From Cryptomeria japonica (taxonomy: Eukaryota; Streptophyta; Pinopsida; Cupressales; Cupressaceae), in assembly GCF_030272615.1 (NCBI RefSeq), contig NC_081415.1:600369644-600433643 (forward strand): a stretch of 64,000 nucleotides of DNA, read 5' to 3'. The notes below the pieces were generated by a model. That model ran no database searches. It saw only the letters and a program-made list of their open reading frames with translations, and was not told the DNA's origin. The stretch's first letter is position 1; the number at the start of each line of letters is the position of its first letter. This document shows positions 1-10,557 of this stretch, piece by piece. The position numbers were made by a program, and so were the translations under genes.

Positions 1-366
1 TTACTCATTGTAGTCATTTTCTATTAGCTTGTAAGGCAATGAGCCTTCCTCTGAGTTGTACCCCTTTTATAATTAAGCAGTGAGCTCTAGGCAGTGTGCC
101 TGAATGCATGTGCATTCCAACTCATGTAATAGTGTTATACTACTGGCCATAGTATAATAATATTGTGGGTTCAAATCCCATTTTGTTTTTCCCTTTCTGT
201 GTTTCCACATTAAAATATTGGTGTTATGGTTTTGCGCTTGTTTGCTTTGTGTTTCTACATTTCAGTTTCTTATTTGTGCATCTAATTGATAAAGAATCAG
301 ATTAACAATTTTATAAATACCAGAACACTGATTCACCCCCCCACCCTCTCAGTGTTCATTGATTCC
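1..366 (+). repeat. 3' part of a Copia-type LTR, cut by the window edge
   Basis: The sequence parallels the reverse complement of the LTR at 4446-5684: the same 'ctaggcagtgtgcct' block (about 92-106), a 'ttccctttctgtgtttccac' block and a C-rich run just before the end (about 333-345) followed by 'ctctcagtgttca'. C-rich 'ttcaccccccc' runs just inside the 3' terminus recur in the other Copia LTRs of this window. No tRNA-Met-like primer site follows, so this is more likely a 3' LTR or a fragment than a 5' LTR. The exact 3' end (357-366) is uncertain. Confidence 0.55.
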
Positions 367-905
367 AATAGTAGGAGGTAGGACTGAGGCATATATAGGA
401 GGAATGGGAGTAAGAAGGATACTTAGTCCATTATGAGGAGGAGGAATATGCATGGGTGTAGGCTCTCTAGGTTTAGTTAAGGCCACTTTTCATTTTGTAT
501 AAGATAAGAAAAGGATGTCATTGCAAGGATTTAAGAGCTCGGGTTATTTAGGCCAAAATTAATCATAATTAAAATTTCAACGTGTCATTTTGGGTTGGAA
601 AAGGCTATGATTAATTATTATAATGGTGACATTATGAAGGAATTTAAGACATTTATGAATTTTAGAAGAGATAGCTTTCATGGAAGAGAGCCAAAGATGT
701 CCCAACTTTACACAAATTTAATTCGATGTAGGAATAATAGAAAAGATAACATCTAAGCACTTAGTACCAACCTGAACTAGAAGAGTGATAGAACCAATAG
801 TAGGGAAAGAGAAACCATCATACATCTTAACCAAAACATCAAATTTATCATATGTTAATTAATGCAATTGTTGAGTAAAATGATTTTCTTCAATAATCAC
901 ATTTA
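363..905 (-). pseudogene. Ty3/gypsy gag-pol relic, aspartic protease region
   Basis: Read on the minus strand, 905 down to about 560 gives a broken reading frame with the signature of plant Ty3/gypsy retropepsin C-termini: 'FDVLVKMYDGFSF', 'IGSITLLVQVGTK', 'VIFSIIPTS', then 'LSSMKAISSKIHKCLKF' and 'INHSLFQP'. The Ile-Ile-Pro-(Thr/Ser)-Ser and His-Lys-Cys-Leu-Lys-Phe blocks are typical of this family. In-frame stops are present. Further down (about 480-363) the same strand is proline-rich, as seen in the linker near protease in such elements. The catalytic Asp-Thr/Ser-Gly triplet is not visible. Only a fragment survives, between an LTR piece on the left and unassigned sequence on the right. 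Confidence 0.6.
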
Positions 906-1655
906 CCATATGATAGTCCTAAAAATGACCAAGTGAAAATATCCATGTCTCAGGCAAAATGTTGGTCATTTCTCGATAAATTTTGTGTCCTGTCATATGC
1001 TTCAGGCTTAGGGTTTAGGGTTTTATGTATAAGTCTTGGTTAAAACCCTTAAACTAGTTATAATTTCACATTACCTTTTTCACTTAAGTTCGAGGGTTCT
1101 AATAACGTTGGCAGCACCTTTTTTGTGTCCAAGGTGTTAATTTGTTCACCAGTTCTTGTTTTCCTAAGCCTGCATTTTCTTTCATCTAGGCGGGTTCCAT
1201 TTTAATATTTCATCGGCAGCATTTTCCTAAGTCTGACCTTAAGTATTGTTGCTGATATCTATGTGATAACAGTTGGGCTACTAAAGTTTCCCACTATCTT
1301 CACATGTGTTAATGGATGGAGATCTTTTAATCTTGATCAAAAGATGCTCGGTTGTTAAATGGCTAGAGAAGGCAGACACCATGGCCAACAGAATAAAGCT
1401 TGAATAGATTTGACCGCTCTCGCTACCCCACAGTCAAACATGCTCGAGGGATAATGATCGCAACATCACGAGATGATGCCACATGTCTAGGACAAATCAA
1501 GATAAGTCAAATGGTGAGAGTTGCTAACGATAATGAAGAGGATGATGAGTTGGAGGTGTCGTATTATTCTTTTGATGTATCCACTTACCACAAGAGATGG
1601 TCAATGCCCGATTGACTAGTATGATTCGTGCAATATGCCATCATGGAGAGAATCA
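906..1655. other. unassigned interspersed sequence
   Basis: No domain is recognised. A 71-codon open frame at 1400-1615 begins with TTG, has no family resemblance I can see and is probably chance. A stretch around 1009-1023 contains about two plant-telomere-like TTTAGGG units, too few to mean anything. The right edge is where recognisable Copia coding sequence stops (about 1656). Confidence 0.4.
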
Positions 1656-3418
1656 ATGGTCCAGTTTCAAACTTTAACCAATGTTTATCTTTACAAGCTT
1701 CAATAACAGATCTCGGTTCAATTAGAGAAATAAGACATACCTCTTCATTTGCTAGTTTTCTTCTTGTAATAACTCCCTTGTTTCTATTTCTAATGATTTG
1801 ATCTTCAGAATGATTGAATCTTACATATCTTGGTGTCTTCTGAACTTCAGGTTCACTGCTCTAATCATTAGTCACAATTGAATTCTCTAATTGTATTGGT
1901 GTAACTGTCTCGATTTCCTGTACCATTTGAGGCATTGTCAGTTCAGTTATGATCATTTCCACTGTTAGTTCCCTATCATATGATATAGATTGATTTTTGT
2001 ATTGCTCATCCACTTTCACATTAGTGCTCTCCACAATTTTCTGCAATCTTTTGTTATAACATCTATATGCTTTGCTTTGAATTGAATATCTAAGAAATAT
2101 CCCTTCATCACATTTAGGATCAAAATTTCCAATTGAATCATCCCTTTTGATATAGCATTTACTTCCAAAAATTCTGAAATATTTAACAGTAGGTGTATGT
2201 CCAAACCATAATTCATAAGGGGTCTTACCGGTTTCACCTTTGATGTGAACTATGTTGAATGTGTAGATTGTTGTACTCATTGCTTCTCTCCAATAGATGT
2301 GAGGAAATTTGGCTTCCATCATCATAGACCTTGCTGCATCCAAAATGGTTCTATTCTTCCTTTCCACTACTCCATTCTACTGAGGATTTTGAGGTTCAAA
2401 TAACTATCTCCTAATTCTATTTGTCTCACAATAACTGTTAAATTCATGAGAAGTGAACTCACCGCCTTGATCTGATCTTAGACATTTGATTTTCAATCCA
2501 GTTTCTGTTTCAACCTTTGCTTTAAAGATCTTGAATTTATCAAAGGCTTCAGACTTCTCCTTAAGAAAAGTCGCCCACATCATTCTAGAATAGTCATCAA
2601 TTATTATCATGAAATACCTATCACCTTGAAAGCTTCTAGTCCTTGCTGGACCACATAAGTTAGTGTGCATCAAATCAAGCGCATCATTAGATTTATCATG
2701 TATGCTCTTAAGAGAAGTTCTAACTTGCTTTCCCAATTGACATTCCTTACATATCGGATTATGAGGCTTCATAATCTTAGGTATATCTCTAACTGCCTTA
2801 GTTGAACTGATCTTAAAAAATACAATTAAAATTAACATGACACAACCTTTTATATCATAACCAACTCTCATCAATATGAGCAATCAAACATGTCTTATTA
2901 TCAGTGTTCAAGTGAAAGATATTACCTCCATTCTGAGTACCGGTTGCAATTTCCAAACCAGTTTTGTTAATGATTTTTCATTTTCTATCTTTAAGTTAAA
3001 GTTGGAAACCCTTGTCCACCAATTGACCAGCACTCAAAATATTATGCTTTAAACCTTCTACATAATAGATATTATCAATATTATGTTTACCATCCAGAGA
3101 AATAATACCTCTACCTTTGATCATACATGCTTTGTCATCTCCAAATTTGACTTGATCACCATTGTATTCTTGCAAGGATAGAAATTTTCTTTTATCTCCA
3201 GTCATATGATGTGAGCATCCACTGTAAATTACCCATTCATCCTTATCTTCAACTTTTGTTGCCAGGGCCTTTTCTTCATTCAAGATATCCGGTTTCAGTT
3301 CATCTTTCTTTAAAGCATAGAACACCCATTCATTTCTATTGTCGGATCCACTAGCAGAGTCTGTTTTTAGTTCATCCTCAGAGTCATCACTTACTCCTTC
3401 CTCATCTGCTATGTAGCA
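1656..3418 (-). pseudogene. Copia pol fragment: protease remnant, GAG-pre-integrase, integrase
   Basis: Protease: the usual Asp-Ser-Gly active site is replaced by Tyr-Ser-Gly in 'WVIYSGCSHHMTG' (about 3196-3234), so catalytic activity is lost. A GAG-pre-integrase segment follows with 'CKECQLGK', the Cys-Cys half of the zinc domain. Integrase core: the first catalytic Asp is Asn ('LMHTNLCGP', about 2660-2690), the second is intact ('SDQGGEF'), and the Glu is intact ('VVERKNRT'). The core ends with 'KTPYELWFG' and 'YFRIFGSKCYI'. A linker rich in Glu/Pro/Val runs to about 1656, where the coding sequence ends before reverse transcriptase. Several in-frame stops interrupt it. Confidence 0.87.
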
Positions 3419-4387
3419 CTATTTTCTTTTCTTGAATCTATATATGTTTTGATTAGGCTTAAATGTTTTCTTAACTCTCTCTTCAAATCTTGCATTCCTT
3501 TCAGGACATCTAGATGCAAAATGACCAATCTTATTACATGCAAAGCATTTAAAAGGTGCTTTTCCTTCATACTTACTTCCTATCAGTCCTTTAGGTGCTC
3601 TTCTAGCAAATAAGGCTTCAAGTTGCTCAAATTCTTCATCTTCTTTCCTCATATCTTCCAATTCTTTTGCATATAAGGCTTTCCAATCACTTTTGCTAGA
3701 AGATGATGATGATGCATGAAAAGCAGGTTCATATTTTACCACTCCAGAAGATCCAAATTCTTCAAGCTCAAAAGTAGATAATTTCCCAATCAGAATCTCT
3801 CTGTTAACTGAAGTGTTTGCCATTGTTCTCATCTCATTAATTGCAGTTGCCTTCATCTTGTAAGCCAATTGAAGGGCTCTCAAGACTTTGGAAAATATTT
3901 CATCTTCACTTAGAGATCCTCCACAATATTGAATTCCCATAACAATCTCATTTACTCTTTCCATAAACATAGCAATTCTTTCATTATCTTTCATCTTCAA
4001 GTTTTCATATCTTACCCGGTAACCATCAAGTTTAGCAGTTTTGACAATAGGATCACCTTCATTCAAAGTTTGCAATTTATCCCACATAACCTTTGCCAAT
4101 GATTTATCAGTTAATCTCATGATTTGTTGATCAGTAAGTGCACACAAGAGGACTTCTCTAGCTCTGCAATCATTTTCTATATTCTTGTTCAGGTCTGTAG
4201 GAGCAGGATTGCTAGATGTCAGATCATAAGGTGTATTTCATTTCTCAGTGATCTCCCAAATATCCTTTCCAAGACATCTAAGATGAGTCTCCATTTGAAT
4301 TTTCCATATCCCATAATTTGTTCCATCAAGCTTAAGGATTTCTCTTCTGAAAATAGTTGCCAGTGGGTTTGAAGTGTTAGCTGCCAT
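3419..4387 (-). pseudogene. Copia gag polyprotein (nucleocapsid part)
   Basis: Starts at an ATG 45 bases inside the primer site (4387, 'MAANTSNP'). It contains the Copia gag signatures 'KLDGTNYGIWK' and a long helical UBN2-type gag domain ('ALTDQQIMRLTDKSLAKVMW'; 'RVNEIVMGIQYCGGSLSEDE'). A clean CCHC zinc knuckle, 'CFACNKIGHFASRC', lies near the C-terminus and is followed by a basic tail. One in-frame stop lies near 4240 and another ends the open stretch at 3419. Its role in a live element is to form the virus-like particle and bind RNA. The zinc ligands are all intact here, so this is among the better preserved domains of the element. Confidence 0.88.
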
Positions 4388-4431
4388 AGGATCTACCTCA
4401 AGTGGTTAAGCTTCTGCAAAAGAGGACCAAA

Positions 4432-4443
4432 GCTCTTATACCA
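4432..4443 (-). promoter_or_regulatory. primer binding site, tRNA-Met-initiator type
   Basis: Element-sense TGGTATAAGAGC matches the usual Copia site TGGTATCAGAGC with one change (C to A), immediately after the LTR end. It fixes the LTR boundary at 4446. Confidence 0.85.
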
Positions 4444-4445
4444 AT

Positions 4446-5684
4446 TGTTAGGATAACCGGTGAACAATTGAGAGGGGGGGTGAATCATTTGTTGATAGAT
4501 TATATCAATTAATCCACTTAAGAACCTTTAACCAGATCACATAAACATTAAGTACCAGAATAGCAGAAACAAATACCAGTAAGCAATAAAACTTAACAAT
4601 AAAATAGATAATCAACACAATGCAACCATACCAAATAACACCATGATTTGTACATGGAAAACCTAGAAAGGGAAAAACCATGGTGGGAAGCCTACCCATA
4701 GTTAGATGATACTTTTGCAGAAAGTATGTGATACAAAGAGGGGCCTACACATGCAGGAAGGCACACTGCCTAGAGCGTACTTCTCATTACAAAAGAGTCT
4801 CACTAACTACAGAGAGGTTATAACCACCTCAAGATAAATGGACAACAATCCAAAATAATGAACTATTAGAGATAGCATCTACCATGCCCGATCACAATCT
4901 TGGTTAAGCTCAATACTGGAGGCCTTTGACCTCTTCCTTAATCCCAATTCGATCACCTATGATCGACCAAATCTCCTTCGCATATGATATTGCATTCCAT
5001 GACCATGATGTATGATCTACAATGAGATCTTATATTATTTATACCAACCCTAAGGCCTAAACCAATTAGGTCGGCCACCTAAAAGATATTACAATAAGAT
5101 CATTACATATATCCATATTGCAATGATATGCCATGTCAGCTTAAGACCAAAACAACAATAACCAAATCATAAATCATCTCGGTAACATGTAGAGAACACG
5201 TTAACATGATACCGGTCCATAACTTAGATAGGCACAGGACCTAATCTGGGTCCACCATGCTAAATCAATGTCTTCAATCAATTGAGGCATGATCAAAGAA
5301 CATCTTCAGCATCCTGAATTTTATCTAGAAGCCGCACCAACACCACTTATGCATCCTGTCAATATTTCTCAGTGAAAGCTTTGTCGGTTCAACCTTAAAC
5401 CAATGTTGATATGGGTTTACAAGAGTGTATGACAGCATCTAATTACCAAATCAATACCAACTAACCAAAACATGCTCCAGAAGCATGTAACACATAAAAT
5501 CAAACATACTTCATTTATCCAAACATACTGGAAGTGTCCAATAGATAGTCTCTTCTGTTGGTAACACTAAATCTTCTACCGGTAACCAAAACCTGTCTAT
5601 CGGTAACCAACCATAACAGCTAGTGTTGACATCAATAACAAAACATCAATGCAACACATAATCAATTCATCCATAATGCCAACA
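4446..5684 (-). repeat. 5' LTR of the minus-strand Copia element
   Basis: 1,239 bp with matching ends: the element-sense start is TGTTGGCATT and the end is ATCCTAACA. The primer binding site follows two bases inside the 3' end. It contains the G-run (C-run in element sense) near 4472-4479 typical of these LTRs and a TATA box at 5035-5043. Confidence 0.88.
5035..5043 (-). promoter_or_regulatory. LTR TATA box
   Basis: Element-sense TATAAATAA inside the LTR, preceded by 'gggttgg'. Its place in the middle part of the LTR fits the U3/R boundary. Confidence 0.55.
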
Positions 5685-8600
5685 ATAACATACCACATTG
5701 GCCCAAGTTCAGTGGAGCCTTTTCCTATTGGTGCTTTCACCAAATATTTGCAGGCCACTTTCTTTTCTCTATGTCGGGTTTTAGGTTTAAACCCTTTTAC
5801 AGTCATGCCACCAGATTTCACGTATATGGCTATTCAGATTCAACATCTCGATTTCACAGTGGTTTTTGACTTTGCACTGTATCTTGAAGACAAGATTCAT
5901 GAGGGATTACTAGATATTAAGAATGATGTGTTTAGTACTCATTTTTATTGGTACTCATTGTTAATGCATATGTTTTTATATAGAAATGCAAACTATTTTG
6001 AAGGTACCATGAGTCTTAGAAGAACGGTTGATAATATTGAGATATTGGTGCAGCTATGGAGTATGGATATTTCATGGGATAGGTAGGAGGCCATTTTTGT
6101 GAGCTTTGATAATGGTTATGCTTCTAGATTGAGGCAAAGATTGAGAGTGAATCCACCAAGGATTCTCATGCACCTGCATGATTTTGTAAGACCAAAGGAA
6201 AGGCTGCCACTTATGAAAATCGAGCACAATTGGGGGGATATTATCCCTTATCCTATTAGTACAGTTATCAGAGTTTATGGTTTCCCTGGTCAACCACATG
6301 TATTACCTTTTAATGTCCCTTTAAGGTTAGGTTTTGCTGAAGTAATCTGGAAAATAGGTTGTATACATGATAAGGAGCTAAAGGGTAGAGGCAAAGGGAC
6401 CACTTTCCCAAATTATATTGTCATCCCATACTTTGTCATTATAAAAGGGGGATATGTGCATTTTGATAAGCTTTTTGCACCATATCACTTAGTGGTCAGC
6501 ACAGTCAGGCACACTGACCCGGAGGGATTCTACTATATTTTCAGGCAAAGAATAAAAGGAGGCTCATTGCCTCATGAGCAAAATTTTCCTAAAGATATAA
6601 TTAGAAATGAATTTGATTTTATTACCCAAGATAGGAGGAAGGAAAAATGGATAGCTTTCAGAAAGCTATGGACTATTGTACAAAAAATGGATCCCAATTA
6701 TGACCCATTAAGAAGCTTCACTCCATTCTATTCCAAAGTTGATTTTGTCATGAACAATTTTGATGAGTTAATTCTTGCATTAAAGGAGAAGAAAGCCAGA
6801 CTTGAGGAAATCCACATCCATCAAGTTGAAATAAGAAGAATGCAGCAACCTACACCCATCACACCTGAAGAAGCAGCCCGGATTCATCAGATGGGGATGA
6901 AATAACCAGGCTAATCTCCTCCTCCACCTCATAGGATGGATGGGCTAGAAGAAAGTAGACCTACCTATGTGCCCCCTCCAAAGGGTGGTGTTTTGCTAAA
7001 AATAATAAGAGATGAGGTAAGTAGTGAAGAAGGGAGTGATAGCAGTAGTGACAGTGGGAAGTTGGTGAGAAGGAAAGGAAATAAAATAATGAAGGTAGAG
7101 CCATCCCCAAAGGTGCAAGTAAGACCTTTAAAAGGGGTCAAGATCATAGATCTTGAAGATTCACATAGGAGGCCCTCATCACCACATGTGCCTTTTTCAC
7201 CTCCAAGATGTAATGAAGAAAAAAGAGAAGAGCAACATATGGATGAACAATAGGAGGAGGATACCATTAAAATTACAAATGCAGAAATGTTGATTGGTAT
7301 TCCTCCTATGCCACCCACTCTAGAATTAGACCTCACTCCTCTAGATATTCAAGGAAGAGATTTCAGAGATGCTAGGAAGGAGGCATATGATAAATATCTC
7401 GAGGATAAAACTTTTGTTAAAAGCTTGACCTTTGTTCAATTGGTGTGGAAGATGAAGATAGATGAATATAAGAGGAGAAGTGCTGAAAGAATTACCCAAA
7501 GGCCAGACAAGTCTAACCAAGAAAATCAGGAAGAAGTCAAGAGTGAAATGATGGAGTAATTTAAAGTAATCACTGCAGATGAAGGCAGGATGATTTTAAA
7601 TCGGGATGGTATTTTAATTTTGTCAACGTGAGACATAGTTGATGCAGTGGCTTTTGATACGATCAGAAAATCAAAAGACCAACAATTGAGTTCAGAAGAA
7701 GAAGCAAGGTTGGCATTAAAAGGATCAAAATTTGTAGATGATTATGCAACCTTAGCGATATGGTCACTAGAATAGGAGCCTAGGAGGCCTGATATAAATC
7801 CAAACTTGAAAGGAAGCCTCATTGGAAAGAGAGCCTCTGATACATCAAATGTTGAGGCCTCAAAATTAGTTGTCGATGCAGCCAAATTGGTCCATAAAAA
7901 TTCAAAAAGGGAGGCTAAAGAAAAGTAGGAATTTATGAAGAAATTTGATAAGATTTTTAATGATTACAATGAAGTTCAACAAAGATATGTGTAACTGCAA
8001 ACTAAGGTTTAGCTCCTTGAGCAGACATAGGTAGGAGCACCCTCTTCAGTTCTTGCAATCGCATCAGTCCCATCAACATTCAGGTCTCCACTAGTCTCAC
8101 ATATAGATGCATCAGTCCAATTTGATAGTGAGACTAACACTCCAATCACACCACTAGTGCCATATATTGATGAAGAACCTAAGCCCACTAGATCAACTGA
8201 CCCAACAAGAGCTCAAATTTTGGAAAGAATCAATGAGTTAAAACATAAGCTAAAAGAGTCAGAAAATCAATTTGCAAGTAAGCAAAGAGAGATAGTTAGC
8301 TCTGTGTTAACTCATTTGAATGAGAAAGCAGACAGTAGATTAAATAGCATTCATTCTTTATATTCTTTATTGTTTAACGCTATTCAAAGTTTGGACAAAG
8401 GTAAAGAGGCAGCAATCCCTTTGTTTACAAAGTGGTTACAAAGGGGGAACGAGCTCAGAATAATGTCAATGGCTTCCAAGTACCATGTTGAAAGGCCACC
8501 TACACTTCAGCCAACCTATTTGTTGGTAAAATCAATTCAGGAAGCCCAAGTGTTGCCAAACAATATAGAAAGAAAAATAAGAGAGTTGATGAGAACCTTT

Positions 8601-8948
8601 AGTGAATTGAATGAAATGCTTTTATCAGGTATTGAGGATAAAAATGGGGCAATCAAGCCTTTACAACTCTGGAAAGAAGAGGCGGAAACAATCATCAACA
8701 CTTAGGTGGACTTGATTTCTGATGCGTTAGATACTGCCATGCTGGAAGATAGCATGGACAAGATAATTTGCACAAGAAAATTTTTTGAATCTTTTGAAAG
8801 GGAGGCAAATCAAGTGGCAATTAAGTATACTCCATACAGGGAAAAAGCTGACGAGGTTATGAGTTTCAAATAATCGTCAGATGAGGAATATGCTGAATGG
8901 AGTAATACTTATTTAAAGGATGAATTAGGACATCATATAGTTAGCTAA
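5685..8948 (+). pseudogene. aORF-A: long passenger ORF of unknown function (about 1,088 codons)
   Basis: One reading frame runs from the Copia LTR edge to a final TAA at 8946-8948. It is broken by 13 internal stops but, as far as I can trace it, by no frameshift. The N-terminus is missing because the Copia LTR abuts it. Residues about 1-405 (to 6900) look globular, rich in aromatic residues (for example 'HNWGDIIPYPISTVIRVYGF', 'DPEGFYYIFRQRI'). An acidic, Ser/Glu-rich linker follows (about 6936-7250). Then come charged helical segments, including a likely coiled coil near 8205-8330 ('RINELKHKLKESENQFASKQ'). I do not recognise a family. It ends about 105 bp before a polypurine tract and an LTR, so it is probably the 3'-terminal extra ORF of an LTR element, in sense orientation. 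Confidence 0.75.
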
Positions 8949-9053
8949 TTATGTGATGTGACAGTCTAGCAGGTGTTTTTGATTCTTTGCAGCATTCACT
9001 TTTTGGATGTGAGCAGCAAAAAGGTGGGCCCATTTCAGATCTTCATCGACAAT
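8949..9053 (+). other. 3' untranslated stretch after aORF-A
   Basis: About 105 bases between the aORF-A stop and the polypurine tract; no ORF or repeat seen. Confidence 0.4.
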
Positions 9054-9072
9054 AGCAAAAGGGAAGAAAAGG
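9054..9072 (+). promoter_or_regulatory. polypurine tract
   Basis: AG-rich run 'agcaaaagggaagaaaagg' directly before TGCATAAAG. It fits a plus-strand priming site for an element lying to the left, that is, one carrying aORF-A. Confidence 0.6.
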
Positions 9073-10223
9073 TGCATAAAGTGTTATGATGAATCAGTTG
9101 TGGATATTTGGTATTGGTCGTGACATTCCTTAAGTAGAATATTTTATAACTAAATTATGGGTAACCGGTCACTTTTGAATGACAGGTGTCTCCTCTGGCC
9201 CATAGCTTGTTTGTTCCCTTATTTCTATAAAAGGTAATTCAAGGCCAAGAGACAGGGTTCTGAATTTGGTTTCTGTACTTAGTTTACTCTAAAATTTAGA
9301 GTCATAGGTTCCTATAGCAAATTCTAGGTAAAAAAGAGCAAGTTGTAAAGATTTTGCAGAGTGAAATACAATGAGTCTTGTGTCATATCTTATGCAGGTT
9401 TTGAATGACTGAATTGTACATTGTTTTTATGGCAATTATAGTATTTAAATAAATAAAATAGAATCCAAGTTTATTTCTCTCCTATGTGTGATTCTGGTAT
9501 CTTTTGAATGAAAGTGAATCAAGGATTTGTTTCTTTCAGTACATTGTTGTGATGTATGTGATTTACGTTTATGCTTTCATCCAAGGGATCAATTAAATGC
9601 TTAAACAAAATTGCAAAGTGGTAGAACTTGTGCAGGGATTTAGATAAGTAGCTTGGGGTTGGGTTGTAGTTGAGATGCATTGTAAGGCAATATATTCTTA
9701 GATCGGTATGCTATCATATGAATTCTGCTATAATTCACTTTATATTTCATGAGTTTGACTGCACAATATAATAAGGCACTAGTCACAACTTGTTTCAAAT
9801 CTTTAAAGTCCGGTTGTGTTCATTTTGTCTGTATTTGTTACAGATTGTTGATTATCAAAATACTTTTCATTTTATGTATGTTATTGTACTTTTTGCTCAT
9901 CCCATGCTCCATTTAGGTTGAGGATCATTGAAGGATTTGACATCCTTGAGCATTCTCCCTGTTGTTGAGCCTGTACATGAGATATTCTACTTAATTTTGG
10001 TGAAAATTGTAATTATGGTGCAGAGATTATAAGTTCACTAAGGGACCACCCTCACAGTTTTCGTAGAGCCCAAAGTGTAGAAGGATTAGCAGAATTCCTG
10101 TCATATGTTGGTCCAATTTCTTGGAGATATCAAAAGTTGGAGTTGGCCTCTCCATAGATAACCTGAAGAATCAACTTGGTTTTCACCTCTTGCAGTGTAA
10201 ACCCCATTTCTGGGGCACCAACA
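9073..10223 (+). repeat. Ty3/gypsy LTR flanked by PPT on the left and PBS on the right
   Basis: About 1,151 bp, starting TGCATAAAG after the polypurine tract and ending 'ggggcaccaaca' four bases before the primer site. A TATA box (9226-9234) lies in the left part. No second copy is in the window, so the left boundary is inferred from the tract and the right from the primer site. Having both signals means it served as 3' LTR of the aORF-A element and 5' LTR of the gag element that follows. Confidence 0.6.
9226..9234 (+). promoter_or_regulatory. LTR TATA box
   Basis: TATAAAAGG, a strong match to the plant TATA consensus, inside the LTR about 155 bp from its start. Confidence 0.6.
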
Positions 10224-10227
10224 AAAA

Positions 10228-10245
10228 TGATGACTCTGCTAGGGA
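10228..10245 (+). promoter_or_regulatory. gypsy primer binding site
   Basis: TGATGACTCTGCTAGGGA follows the LTR end by four bases. It resembles the TGGCGACTCTGCTGGGGA-type site of plant gypsy elements, differing only by G/A and C/T transitions. I did not assign the tRNA. Confidence 0.65.
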
Positions 10246-10557
10246 GTAATGCATAATTGCAGTCAGTTGTATTATCCATTTGGGAAATTACATTGAGGTT
10301 AAATTATGTTTATGTGATTTTATGGTTGAACCTGTATTTTTGTGTTTTTGGTTTATGTTCTCTGTTGTAAGGGGTGTGCTGCATTTTCGCAAGAAAGGTA
10401 TTCTTATTTTGTGAATAAGGTTCACAAATTTTTTTCAAAGATTACTGAATACTGTGTAATTTGGTATCCCAAAGTAATTTGGGTGGTGATTCTAAAGTCT
10501 CTACGCCAGTACATATATTTGAAGATTTCTAATAAGTTTTTGAAATATTTTGTCACT

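Larger units (their letters stand above)
1656..5684 (-). mobile_element. truncated Ty1/Copia retrotransposon (5' LTR, gag, protease, integrase)
   Basis: Minus-strand element with, in transcription order, a 5' LTR (5684-4446), a tRNA-Met-type primer site (4443-4432), gag with a CCHC knuckle, a retropepsin remnant, GAG-pre-integrase and the integrase core. Homology stops just after the linker that normally precedes reverse transcriptase. Reverse transcriptase, RNase H and the 3' LTR are therefore absent and no left target-site duplication can be scored. The five bases outside the LTR on the right are ATAAC (5685-5689), directly next to aORF-A. The order gag-PR-INT, with integrase before the missing RT, identifies Copia. 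Confidence 0.9.

Noticed and set aside
168-178. tRNA B-box-like GGTTCAAATCC, possible tRNA or SINE
   Set aside because: No matching A box at a suitable distance and no cloverleaf; it lies in an LTR.
1009-1023. Plant-telomere-like TTTAGGG units (also near 22730)
   Set aside because: Only about two units each; such short runs are common in plant DNA.
1400-1615. 71-codon ORF as a host gene
   Set aside because: Non-ATG start, no domain, repeat-rich surroundings.
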